Shown one piece after another: positions 22,481 to 60,993 of a stretch of 64,000 bases of DNA; position 1 is the first letter of the stretch, and every line of letters starts with the position of its first letter. Source of the DNA: Larimichthys crocea (Eukaryota; Chordata; Actinopteri; Sciaenidae); the NCBI RefSeq assembly GCF_000972845.2, contig NC_040016.1, positions 557,798 to 621,797 of the forward strand, written 5' to 3'. Position numbers and translations under genes: made by a program. Below the pieces are notes generated by a model. That model was not told the DNA's origin, did no database searches, and saw nothing but the letters and a program-made list of their open reading frames with translations.

Positions 22481-23695
22481 TTCTTCAATTTTTTCACCAT
22501 TTGTCTAAACTTTAATTTGTGTAAACTATTGTCTTCATCCTTCTCTTCCCATCCCCCCTCTTTTTATCCCTCCATCCTTCACATGTAATTATTCCTTTCT
22601 TCATCTGGGCCGCTGATGAAGTCCACAAGTCGAGCTGGAGGAATTTGCCTTCATATGTTTGTCGTTAGTGCTGCCAAGCTGTTTTTATATCTAATTGTTA
22701 GACCTGAGGACGTTAGGTTGATGTTGGTATATTTTCCACCCTGTATGTTTACAGCGAGTGAATGTTCAGGACTTGAGGCTTTTTTGTGTTTCGTTCTGGA
22801 TTGCATGTGAAGTTTTTGCTTAGTTCTGAGAGAAGAGTATCCCACTGTGGGTTGACTGTTCTTTGTAAATGCACCAGTTTTATTGGTTACTGGTGATTGG
22901 TGTTACTATTCACTAACACTGAGGGGTTGTGTGCATCTCGGATGTGAGTTTTGAGTTCGTCAGTGGTTCAGATCTGAGTATTATTAGCTGGGTCAAAGCT
23001 GAGTGGCAATGAGGTTTGGAGGTGGAGCTGACTGGAGGCCAATATTTGAGACAGTGGTTGGGCAGGATGGATCCTGTTTGTGGTGATGAAAGATCCTGAT
23101 GAACAGTCTTGGAACACATCAGTACTGCTTCACAGCATATGTCAGTCTTTAGTTAGTTCAGTAGGCCAACAACATCTGTCAGGGATAGTATCAGTCTATG
23201 GTTGGAACACTAAGGTATACACCAACCCTCCCAGGAAGAGAGAGCCAGGCTTTGAGGCCAGTTTGACCAAGTGAAGTGGGCAATGACAGCAATAGTGTCC
23301 ATCATGTGATCCACACTGGCCCGAAAAGACTTTTTCCAACATTTATATAACATTACATTTGTTAAGTCTAGAAGAGCTGCACGATTAAATTGTTTTGTTC
23401 AAGTTAGCAAAGGGCTAACCCAAAGGTTTGTGGTTCTGTCGGTGTAAATTCGCTTGCTATATGGGCTCTTTTTTTGGCTTCATGTGCTACTGACCAGCTT
23501 CCATAAGAATGAATGGAGCCCCACTTTCAACGTTACATCCTGCATTTTATATACATTCATGATAATGCTAATATGCTTATGTAGCTCAGCCAAATGTGGT
23601 CGTGCAGCCTCACTCACAAATACTAAATTGACCAAAAATCATTAAAAAAATCAATTATACCTTAAAGGCTGTCATTTTTCACTTAAGAAGGCTGT

Positions 23696-23822
23696 ATCTT
23701 ATCCCAGGGTGCATTAGAAGAGCGGCAAGGTACATACTGGACACAGTCTATCACAGACAGCCATTCACAAATGAACCTAACCTTTGAATAGTGGGAAGAA
23801 ACCAGAGTTGCCAGAGTGCTAA
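23696..23822. repeat. Decayed teleost interspersed repeat
   Basis: AAGGTACATACTGGACACAG, TCTATCACAGACAGCCATTC and GAAGAAACCAGAG resemble a common fish repeat with the words GGTACACCCTGGACAGG and GGGAGGAAGCCGGAG. Strongly diverged. Confidence 0.5.
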
Positions 23823-26189
23823 CCATTGTGCCAGAATAATGTCAATACACACAGCTGTAACTTTACTTTTTAGGGGTATATTACTTTCTTTCTCTTTTGA
23901 TGTGTAAAGTGAGAATAAGTAGCGGATGAATCAAATAAAGGGTAAGTTAACATCAAGAACGGAAATAATAATAATTAGCATGTATGGGATGAAACAGAGA
24001 AATAATATTTTGTTTGGAATTTGATCTTTATAATGTTCCATTTGACATGAGTCACTGGACGTCTTAGAGCTGGTTTAATTTGCAGCTCTCTTGATCTCAA
24101 CAGTGCTTTTTGCATTTTGGTGCAAACCTCTCCTGCATAATAAGTATGAGTGGATTATTTGAGCATAAATGACTTACTGAGAAAAGGTTTACAAAAGCAC
24201 AGCACTGTCTGCAAATGCAGAGTGTGTGTGAGAGAGCACTAGCATATTTAGGGCAGTTAAATGGGAGCTTCAGCAATGTTCTTAGTGTTTGCTGATGCTG
24301 TTTTTGTTGGGAATGAGAAGCAGAACATAGCACAAAGTTGTTTAGTGGTAAAACTGAAAAAAATGTTATTTCTTAAAGCATCCCAGTTTGAATAAAGGGT
24401 TTAGGGGCCAAGATGTTAGGAAGAGGCAAATTTAAACCTTTAGTATGTAAACAAGAACAAGAAGTAGCTGCTGTGTTGGTGGTGACCCGGTCAGGGTGAA
24501 TGAATAAATGAAACTGGATTATTAGGAGGTCATTCACATTGACACACACATTTCACATATTTCTGTGTCTGCATCCCCAGCGACTTTGACCTCACAATGT
24601 GACCTCAGATGACCCAGAATTCCACTCTGTATCCTGTCTGATGTCTGCTTTGATCTATTGTCTTCCCAAAATCAGTCAAATTCCATTCTGTATGTGCAAA
24701 GGTGTGGAAATAGCAGTCTTTCATGGTTTTCCTCTCCATCTATCCTGCTCTGTTCATGTTTTCTTCCTGACAGTGTGTTTGCTTTTCATCTGCTGTGGTC
24801 GGGTACTGTGTTGTCTGATGGACAGAGTCGAGGTAAACTCCCAGCTCAGACCAGTATCAGATGTAATGCTAATGCAAGTAACATGGATGTCAAGTTTCTG
24901 CTGATGTTTGACCCTAATTATAGGCTGAATCTTCCCAAAAGTGGAAAATTAGTGGCTCTTCTCATACTGCCAGATACTCTCCATCTTGCTCTCCATCCTG
25001 TTTGTTATTACCAACTGTGGTTTGCACAGTCATGCAGGACTTTGAGAGTCTGCAACCTTTCATAAACTGTGCTGCTTTGGTTTCAGGAGCTGCAGGACTG
25101 TGTGTTGGTTCTCCAAGAAGGATTAGAAGTCACTCCATGTTTTTCAGACATAAATCTCAGAATTTCTTTTTGGATTCAAAAAAAGAATTAATAACAATAA
25201 CAGATTCAGGTTTAGCATTTGAAATTCTCATCATATCTCCAGCTCCGATCTGCTAAAATGAACAATTTACGGTAAGCGATTTGTTCATAAACTGCACGTC
25301 ACTCATCTCCTGGGCATGAAGAAGAGGGTGATCTCACTGTATGATTTAGTCTCACCCTCCACAGTGCTCCAGCACCTCAGGGGCTTTGACTTTCTCAAAC
25401 TCAAACAACCTGGTTTCGCTCCTAAAACAATGTGAGGTCACAGGACCGAGTTGAAATGGAACTGGAAAATCCTTTTACATTAATGATTTGTGTCTGTTTT
25501 TCCATGTTTTGGTCCAAAGAAAACATTTGGCCAAGATGCTCTGAGCTCTGTGACACTGCATCCAAAACAAATGCACAATTGAGATACAAGAAAAATATCT
25601 CAGTGATTGTGTAAAGAAGGAAAAATTAATGTGTGCATGTGTGTGTTTATTTGGTATTTTGTTCATGAAGCCGCTCTAAATCTATCCACACAACTATTTG
25701 TTCAAGTAAAACTCCCAGGCTGCACGCTGTGGCGTGTGTGTGTGTGTGAGACAGTTTAGTCTTGTTCCAATCAAAACACACACAAACGTCTTATTCTTTA
25801 CTTGTAGACTACATGGCATATGAAATTATTCACTGTTTGTGTAGTAACAAGATTCAGTTTTGGATGTCCTCCAGGGTGTCTTATGAAAATAAACAGCCAT
25901 GGTGTGTCATTGAATTTGTTGTTACTTTCACCAATAGTACAGGCATTATACTCCGTGACCCTGCAGACATTAGAACAGATCTCTTTCAAGTCTCATAAAT
26001 ACAATATGTCATATATCATAACATATCAGAATATGCTGATATATTACATTTTAAAGTCCAAAGAAATCCATGTGATGGAAAGTATTGGAAAAAATTTAAA
26101 TCGGTGATGCCACAATTTTCCATTGCATGTCTTTTGTTGTCTAAAGTGTCCACACAAAAAGTTCAGTACTGTCCACAATCAACCAGAAA

Positions 26190-26470
26190 CATTCCTTTGA
26201 CGGTCTTCAGTCTCACACCCCTGAGGTATATATGTCTTGCCCAGTCCTTGCCCAGTCCACAGATCATTACCCTCTTGTCTTCCTGTCCTGCATGTATGAC
26301 CATAGGCAGCGACTCATGCGGTGTGCTCTGATCGTGCAAGATTACAACTTGGAAATTCATCACAAAGCGGTTAGGAAATGTGTTGGCAGATGCCCTGTCT
26401 AGACTGACCTATTATTAGGTTATAAAAACCTAAGATTGGTTTGTGTTTTAAGGGGAGGTGTGTTGTCATG
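26190..26470 (+). mobile_element. Ty3/gypsy retrotransposon fragment (RNase H end, putative PPT/LTR edge)
   Basis: Plus-strand reading gives DHYPLVFLS, RQRLMRCALIVQDYNLEIHH and, after a frameshift, VLADALSRL. This is the end of the RT-RNase H region of fish Ty3/gypsy elements (TDHxPLxxL ... RLMRWAL ... ADALSR). The purine run AAGGGGAGGTG at 26450-26460 followed by TGTTGTCATG looks like a polypurine tract and LTR start. Integrase and the rest of pol are missing. Confidence 0.72.
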
Positions 26471-26529
26471 TGTTGACACCACCATGCTGCTTCGACAGCA
26501 CACAGAAGCCAGTCCTTGCAGATGCCATC

Positions 26530-27363
26530 TGGGCGCTCCACCCATCTGACCTTCAGAGGTCAAAGGCCATGTTCAGTATGTGCTGCATGGTGGAGCAGTT
26601 GTTCAGTACATCCCATGGGCATGTGGATCCAGATACAAGGACATCTGCAAGCTGCACAGCGCATATGTCATAAATAAGTATGGACAGGCGTGGTTGTTGT
26701 GTTTGACGGTCATCAGGGCACATCTGCCAAAGACATGACACACTGCAGGTGAGCAGGTGGGAGGACTGGAGCAACCATAACCATAATTGAGGACACGCTT
26801 TTTACAATGCATGGCGAATTCCTTGCAAACAACACAAACAAGCAGCAGTTCATCAACATTCTCAGCAGTCACCTACTGACTTCTGTGAACAATCTACAGT
26901 GTTTGACACACAGTCAGCTTCCACAGCAGATGTTGTGTCAGCATGGGAGAATGCAGCTTCGCTGTGCCTGAATAATGGGAGGCCTCGGGAGGGACTCGAC
27001 TCATTACGACACAAGCACTTTTGTGAGAAGGTGGCTACTAGCACTTCTCAAGTAGAGCCACAGAGTCTGCCACCTACGTCAGCAGCAGCAAAGCACCACA
27101 GTTTTTGTGTGTACTACCAGGTGCAACGGAAAGAAAACTGCAGATGAAAGATGAAAGGGCATCTTCCCTGAACAAACTGAGTTACCAACCAACTCATCTG
27201 ATGTACCTGCAAGAAGGACTGCAGCACCCTGAGGCGCACATGCAAGTGGAAGCATGACAGTGAGCGGTCTGTTGCATGTAGAAACTGCAAAGGATCAAGG
27301 TGTGCAAATTCATCTTGGGCTGCTTGTGATGATGAAGATGAGACACTGAAGATTCATGTAAGC
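26530..27363 (+). pseudogene. Decayed ORF of an unnamed repeat-associated protein family
   Basis: Segments in several frames line up in order with a protein that recurs in fish genomes and has no name I can give: YVLHGGAVVQYIPW and VVVFDGHQGTSAKD near 26570-26735, FLANNTNKQQFINILSSHL near 26820-26875, SASTADVVSAWENAASLCLN to FCEKVATSTSQVEPQ near 26905-27065, LPPTSAAAKHHSF, and a Cys-rich end (CTCKKDCSTLRRTCKWKH, CRNCKGSRC) near 27205-27310. It has multiple frameshifts and stops, so it is not functional. Function of the family is unknown; the Cys-rich end suggests metal binding. Confidence 0.55.
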
Positions 27364-27375
27364 TGTAAATTTTGA

Positions 27376-27505
27376 CCGTGGCCCTTTGCTGCATGTCATC
27401 TCCCCTCTCTCTGTCTCTATACTTTCCTGTCAGTCTTCAGCTGTCTCTGTCCAACAAAGGTTAAAAGCCCAAAAAATATATAAGAAAAAAAAAGAAAGAA
27501 AAAAG
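27376..27505 (+). mobile_element. tRNA-SINE tail, 5'-truncated
   Basis: GCATGTCATCTCCCCTCTCT, CTTTCCTGTCAGTCTTCAGC and AACAAAGGTTAAAAGCCCAA followed by an A-rich tail match the 3' body of the percomorph tRNA-derived SINE seen whole at 44247-44439 on the other strand. The tRNA-like head is absent. Confidence 0.7.
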
Positions 27506-29094
27506 ACCTACATTTGTGTTTAATAGTAAAAGTAACATGAAAGTTGTTTGGGGAAAGAAAAGCCCTTAAATAAGGAGGATCAGATTCAAAACATCAAAGT
27601 TTAAGTTGAATTTATTGTTCTTGTACAAGAGGAGCATTTCACAGTGCAACACACTAAAGGGGCTACAGAGAAAAAGGCTCCCTGAGGAGCTCTGACAGTT
27701 GGTTCTTATACATTTTCATGAAGATGGGCTCTCTCAACCCCTGTAAATTGTTAACAGACAATTTGCATATAATGCATTTAAACAGTTTCCCCTAATGAGT
27801 AGCCAGTATGTCCCCAATCTAGATGTCACCTCTCTGACCTGTCCCTGGGCCTCATTCTGTTCTGAAATCCCTCTATTCATACATTAACCAGAACTTTATC
27901 TTACCTTGCCAGTCTCAGGAAAACAGCAAAAAGGGAAGTGCCCTCAAGACATGTAATAAATAGGAACAAACATTGTATAAGTTAAAACATCTAACTAGCT
28001 GTGTAACCCTGATTTTATAACAAAAGTGTTATTTTAAGTTAGATTTAAATCATTTTGTTTTAAATTGATGCTAATCAAACAACAACAAATGATCAAATGA
28101 TCTAGGCATTTACACTAAAAAGAACCTTTTTTTTCTATATTTACTTGTAACTTGAACTGAGGTGTAGAAGCTAAATTCCTTTTTTTATTGCACATAACAA
28201 AAACATTATCCATGTGTTATTTGACAGTACATACCTGCTATTCTTTTACGCACCATTTAACATAAAATGCTACAATTATTTTACAGATTACAACCATATG
28301 TGTAAACATGCACGTAGGTCTGTACCACTGCCCACACTTTACCAGTGAACATAAAACAGGTAGCAGTTATGTTTTCCTAACTAGCAAAACAAATTAAAAC
28401 CAATTTTTCAGAGACAGGGTTGACAAATCACAGATGGAACTTTTATAACTTTACTGTATATGGCTCACTGGTGATGAGTCTGCTTCACTTAAAATGTTCT
28501 AATGATCCTTGTAATGTTTCGAGAATTTAGTTAATGTAGTTTATTCCCAAATGGCCTCATAGGCGAAGCATAGTCCAGATCAGATTTACCAAATATTTTC
28601 TAAAATATATAGAAAAAATTAAAAAGAGTGAAAGTTCAAGCAGTAGTGAAAACTCCCCATATCTTTGACAGCACACGTGTTGAAGGACAATGTAGATTTA
28701 CTGGGCGCATAAACCTCCTGAGTGCACTGACAGACAGAAGCACAATAGATTACTGCTGACAGACAGGAGGGCATGGACTGTGTGCTCGCTCTTTCACTCT
28801 GCACACAACACATTTCAAAACTTAACTCAACACTTTGACATAAGGTCAAACAGGTAACCTTGAATAATGAAGGGATTGATTTCAGAAAACCTTTCGCCGA
28901 AAGATGTCATTATAAACCCACCAAAGCACATTTGCGCTGACCTATAGTGTCTTCACAAATATCTTCATAATTAATATAACTTCATGCCAGGTACAGCAGG
29001 TCACCTTGGACAGGACCTGTGAGATAGCAATGCTAGTCACAAACTCACTGAGATTGACGGTGCTTTTATCTTTTGTCCTAAAAAGCTCAAGGGA

Positions 29095-29465
29095 TGGCAG
29101 TGTTGGTCTGTCGATTCATCGACATCTGCACCACCATGAGGTTCATATTTGTGTTTTTATGAGAAATGTCTCAACAGCTATTGGATGAATTCAATTTGGT
29201 GCAGACATAATCTTCTCCACAGAAATTAATACTTGCGAAACTATTGACATTTCCACCAGCTGCAAATGTTAGCATGCAAACATATCAAAGTAAGATGTCG
29301 GTAACAATATGGAAATACATCTGTCTCATAATATATAATGATGATGATGATGTTAACACCATTTTACCACTGTCATTTTAAACATGGGTTAGCATGCTGA
29401 AGGATTTTCTGTATAATCACCATAATCTGTTGAGCACTTCACACATTGTACAGCCTCATTTACGC
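29095..29465. repeat. Decayed high-copy teleost repeat
   Basis: CACCACCATGAGGTTCATAT, AAATGTCTCAACAGCTATTG, GATGAATTCAATTTGGTGCA, GCAAATGTTAGCATGCAAAC and GTTAGCATGCTGAAGG are diagnostic words of a well-known long percomorph repeat. Confidence 0.65.
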
Positions 29466-29541
29466 TAGAAAGAGAGGTTGCAATCAACAATCCACAACAA
29501 CACCACTAGATGCCATTAAATCCTACTCACTGGTCCTTTAA
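29466..29541. repeat. Right-end fragment of the GGTCCAGTGTGTA element
   Basis: AGAGAGGTTGCAATCAACAA, then CCACTAGATGCCATTAAATC and CTACTCACTGGTCCTTTAA correspond to the right terminus of the element at 4901-5254. Confidence 0.68.
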
Positions 29542-32500
29542 CTGGTTTTTAATCTTGCTCAGAATATTTGAATACACTCATGATACTGTTTGCATCCAAC
29601 ATTCACAGCAGGTGTGATTTTGTGGTTTGTTGACGTGACACCAACCACTAAATCTTTGCAGACTTCCAAATCAGCATTTAGTTGTTGTTGTTTTTTATTG
29701 CTCTTTAAAGGTTTGAATTACTGACACTGTTCAAAATAAATCAACACGCAAACAAAGAAGTTGAGTCAGTCATACCAGTGTGGTTCACTTTTGGCTCATT
29801 GTTGTATTCAAGTCTCTGTTTCACATTCCTTGCAAGCATGGGCAACAGCACTCCGAGGTCATGCTGGGAGGAGGATGTGGACTATGAGCACAAACTTCAT
29901 CAATGTGCTTCTCCTCTCATATTTTAGGAGAAACTGAACACAGGCATAAAGATATGTGTTGGCTCTAAGATGTAGGTACACTGTCTTCTGGTCCCATCCT
30001 TGATTTAGTTGTATTCTTCTACATGGTGCCAGGTTTCACCCTTGGCCATGTTTCACTTTCAGTTTTTTCCACTCCTCCACATCTAAACACTGCCTGCATC
30101 TTTCAGCACTCTTTACCTTGTGATCCATGCAATTTCTCTCCCATTATTTTGAATCAGTCCCTTGTTCCTGGTTTGACCGCATAATTTTTACTCTGTCTAC
30201 TGTCTCCTGAATGAGGTCAACCACCAGACTCCCGCTCTCGCTCCGCTCTCTGGTCTACTCCAGAGAAATGCTCCAGCAGCCAAACCACAAGCCTCAATTA
30301 CCCAGCATTCCTGGGAGAGGACGAGAGAGGCCTCATGTAGCAGACTATGAAATTAACATTCATGACAAACCTCTCAAGCCACAAAACTATTTCATGTGAG
30401 AAACAGTTGCAGAATTTCATCATTGAGAAAAGCATCATTCTTATTGAAACTTTTCTTACAGGTTTCTGTTTTTTGATAATAATACTATTTCACCATACTA
30501 CACTACTCTGTACTATATCGGCAAAATCCAGTAGGCTAATTACACATCTAGTCAACATTTATCTAATACCAGACTCTGACTTGACATTTATTTTAGCATC
30601 TAAATGTTTTTATGCCACAAAGATAATAATATAATTTAGAAAAAAACAGAGTGTTAAAGCAACATTGTGTCTTGTGTTTTCTAAAATAACTGCTTTAAAA
30701 TTATTTTGATGCTACAAGGACATCTAATCAGTTGAATTGCTGTCACTCTCACTCTGTGTCCAGTATGCCTGTTTCTGAAACTTTGCTCCATGTACAATCA
30801 ACCACGAGAAGTACGTAATGCTTATATTGCTTTTTGAGTTTCCTGATGGACAGTAAAGTAAACTGCTGCAAACTATAGCTGCTGCTAGCTACAGTTACCT
30901 CAGTTTGTAAGCCAGGCTGCCCAGACAGTGAACTCCAGGGGAAGTTCATGTTTATACCACAGGTGATTGGACATCGGGAGGTTTCATGCCTGAACCAGAG
31001 CTGGTACCAATGTAACCAGACTTAGCCACCTCTATTATGGGCATAATGAAAGAGGCAAAGAGGCTGAGAGAAGAATCTAAGAAGAGAAAATGAGCAAAAA
31101 GAGTAAATCTGGGACTGACATTTAGTCACTGATGGGAGCTTTGTAAAATAAAAGCCTGCAAGACAGACGCTGAGCTGGGCGATTTCTACAAACTAAGTAA
31201 TATTAGCTGGCTGCTATTTCTTGTGTTGTTGCACTTACTTGATGTTTGGCTGTTAGCAAAGTTGTTAACTCCTCATGAGTAATATAATCACAACAAATAC
31301 ACATGTGCAACTGTCCATATTTACGACAGCGGTACAGTATTGCACTCTCTAAGCAGTGCTGCTTTAAACTGAGTCCACAGCACAATCTAAATCTATTTAA
31401 TTCCTTTAGCGGTTTGCTGTAATTGAAATTACATTTGTTAACATTTGTTATCTCAGATAAATAAAGCAGCAGTGAAATCCAGTCATTAAGTTAAAAACAG
31501 CTCAACTAGTCCTGCTTACAAGACAGGTAACAAACCTCAGCTCTGACTAATGGAGTTACACAATTTGGTGCGGTTAAGTTACTTTTAAATCACAAATGTG
31601 ATTATATTTATTACACACAATGTATGAATTTGTAAGTTGATTTATTAGATTTGTTTAAAGGTAATAAATAATAGATCCAAATAGATAGATGGAAAGCTGA
31701 AAGGACACATTTTGTTTGATAATAACATTTGCTTAAACCTGGAATGTGTTGTTAAATGTTTGTGTAACATGAAACATGTCTTTCACAAATGGAGTCAGAC
31801 AGATTCATAATGCATAGACAAGGATTTTAATGTATGTTTCGCTTACAAATCTGTTCCAAACACAAAGTCACTGGCTTTCACACTGAGCAGTAATCACTTT
31901 TCAACAACTGATGATGCATTGCTTCTGTGAATAAGTACCACTGTCCAAAATAGCATTTCTTAAAAGGCAACATAGTCATTGTCTAAAAGCAGTTAATGAG
32001 CAATCAAAGGATCATCACAAATCATTTCTTCTATGAATGAAATGTATGTACTGTAAAAATATTGATTTTGACTTTGAATGTAAAAGTTGTAGTAATTGAT
32101 CTAAACCCTGCAGTTAGGTATCGCTATGGGCAAGTTCAGCATCGCTTCTCTTTCCTAACCATGTTCTCAATATCATTCTTCCTATTTTCCTAGCATGGTG
32201 GTTGAGTGGTGAGGTAATAGGATACTACGTAGTTATATTTCATCACTTGTTTCATTGCACTGGAATGTAATAATCCTTTGTTTTCCGTTTCCACAAAACA
32301 AGAACAAACATTCAGAGTTGTTTGGTTTGTTTCTCACTCACAGACTATTCTCTTAGCAAATATCTCTAGTTTTTTTTCAGGGTTTGCCGGAAACATTTTC
32401 ATTTGAGTCCCTTTGGGATTGGGTGTGCTAAACCAGAAGGAGTTGGAGTATGTAAAAGAAACAAAACAATTTATACTAATACTACAAAATTAATCATCAT

Positions 32501-34958
32501 CAGTAGGTAAAGTACAAATAAACCATACAGCAGGAGTTTAATGACAGCATCTGTGGCAATAAGTCAAATTAGAAGAGTTGTTTTCATGATCAGACTGTCA
32601 GTCTGCCAACAGTAATAAGCATCAGCTTTCGCGTGCTTGCCTGGGTCTTCCTTACATTAAATCATGAGATACAAACAATTCACACTGAAAATCCCAGAAA
32701 AACTAATCACTCGTTTAACTACGCTTTACAGTTTGGAATCACCAGTTACATTACTGTTCAAATGCACTACAACGCCTACCCAATAGAAATGCAGAATGAA
32801 GCTCAGAAAGACTTTTTAAAGCAGCACATTAAAATTATTTTAACCTCTTGAAACATTATTATAGTTTTTCAATTAGTCTTAACTCATTTGCAAGACCAAC
32901 TTTTAAAGAGAATTTTTACTTAACTTCCAAAAGTTAAAGAGTAATATCTCTCCTTTTACCAACACTCATCTCATGGTAACTGTTTTATTATCACAAGAGG
33001 TGCACACACTATTCATCGTTGATTGTGGGATTTTTAAGCCACATCATGCAAACACAATCAGCACCAGATCACAGCAGTACCAAATGTCTATACTGTTGTA
33101 TAAGAGAGAAAATGAAACAGACAGTGGATGAGAGGATGAATGAAGTTTATGTTGGTGGAAGATCTCAGCAACGCCTTCGCTGTAAACTGTCCTTCAGTTC
33201 CTGACCGTAACAAACCCCAAAATGAAGTACGGGGGATTGAAAAAAAAAGTTCTTTACTTTTTTACTTCTCTACATCTGATACTTGAAACCATTCTCCTCT
33301 AAACCAACACAGCTACGTGTTTTTCAATGCATGTCTTTAAAAAAATGGGTCGGATGAATGAAAAATGAATGTCATAAAAAGATGAAATGAGTCAATCTGA
33401 TGCATATTCACATTCTTTAATCCAGGTTCTTTGTGAACACTGCATGTGGTGGAAATATGCCTGTAAGAATGTAAAAAGAAAAGGACAGTATGATACAGTA
33501 CGGATACAGTACATGGTGACAGATGCATATCAAAATTTGGTTGCAGGTTTTTTTTTTTTTGCATTTACACAACCTATTTAATCCCACTAAGTCAGCCTAG
33601 TCTTGAGGATGGCTAAGCACTCTGATCAATCCCTTTTCAGGTTTGCAAATACACATTTGTTTGCAAAAATGTACTGTACGCTGTGTATTGAAATACATCA
33701 ACATAGTTCATTAATAGGTTTCATTGAGGGGATGTGGCAAAATACTATAAGATACTTCTGAAAAACATTTATTTGAAAGATTTTTTTAAATAGATGAGGC
33801 TCTTGGTAAAGCCCACATTATTGTAGTTTTACTCATTTCATCTTGTCATATTGATGATTCAGTGTTTCACAAAATACACCTGACCATAATGGCAGTATGT
33901 GTGCAGGCCTTTCCATCTGAGATTACAGTACTTAAATTTGACACAAAAAGCATAAAACTGCATTTTAAAGCTGATGTGATACATACAAAATATGAATTTA
34001 CAGCAAGTGTGCTGCAAAAAGAAGCTACCCAAAAATAAACCCATCATACTGTATATCCTAAAGGCACCATAGACGAAAGATATATCCCTGTGCTTGAGAG
34101 GTTAAGGAAGTTTGGGGTAAAAAATAAAAGGGCGGGAGGGAAGTTTTTTTTTTTTCCTCTCAAAAAACCTAATCACTGCATGGAAACACTATATCGCCAC
34201 AAGAAAGGCTACATAGATGAGAGTTTTCATTGCATAAACTATTGTGTTACTGATTGTCTAAAAGCACGCAGAATGCAGATCTTTAAAATTACAAAGTTTG
34301 ACTCAATTTCATTTAAAATACGGCAACATATCAAAATGCTCTATGCCTTTCCACCATTAAAATTTTGCACACAACACTCAATCATTTGCATCATACTGCA
34401 TGTCTGTAACAGGGTATATTTCTAAGATAACAAAACATGCATGAGGGGGGGGGATTCTCTCCTGATCATGCAGATATTGTTTATGGATGTACGCTCCAAA
34501 GTCTAATGGCAGGAGGTTAAAAAGACAACACAAAATATATAAAACAATAAAACAAACAAAGACAGGTTGAATCATGAGTTAAAACAGTGTCCAACAAGCT
34601 CTGTCCTGCTTCGGTAAAAACAATCCCCCTGACATGCTGGTGGAGGAGGCTATCTTCCCCTCCTTCCTCTGTATCATCTTCCCATTTTATCTCATCCCAA
34701 ACTACCAACCCAGTCTGTAAAAGTGATCCTCTCTGGTGCATCATTATCTTTATCATCAAGTCTCCCTCCTCCTTTCATCCATTTTATGTCTTCCTTCTCA
34801 GGCTGGACAGGCTTGCTCCCCCTGCAGGTGAGAGGTTGGAATGACGCTGTATTCCTAACCAGATAAAGGGGGAGATGGTGCCTCTGGTTCCACCGAGGGG
34901 GTTAAAATTGGAAAGTCACTGGGATTGATTAGACAGGTAAGTGGAGCAGGCACAGGAA

Positions 34959-60965
<26,007 letters not shown>

Positions 60966-60993
60966 CTTCTTGTTGTTGCGATCAGAAACAATA

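Larger units (their letters stand above)
20081..34958. other. Intergenic region between convergent ccdc3 and camk1
   Basis: No gene found. Recognisable contents are the inverted-repeat element at 22207-22480, repeat fragments at 23696-23820 and 29095-29540, and the gypsy/ORF/SINE block at 26190-27505. The part nearest camk1 (about 31.6-34.9 kb) is AT-rich and may hold its 3' UTR. Reverse-strand AATAAA words occur, for example at 33768-33773, but none is decisive. Confidence 0.6.

Noticed and set aside
24599..25256. Overlapping ORFs of 84-135 codons
   Set aside because: No splice-supported extension, no known domain; typical chance ORFs in intergenic DNA.
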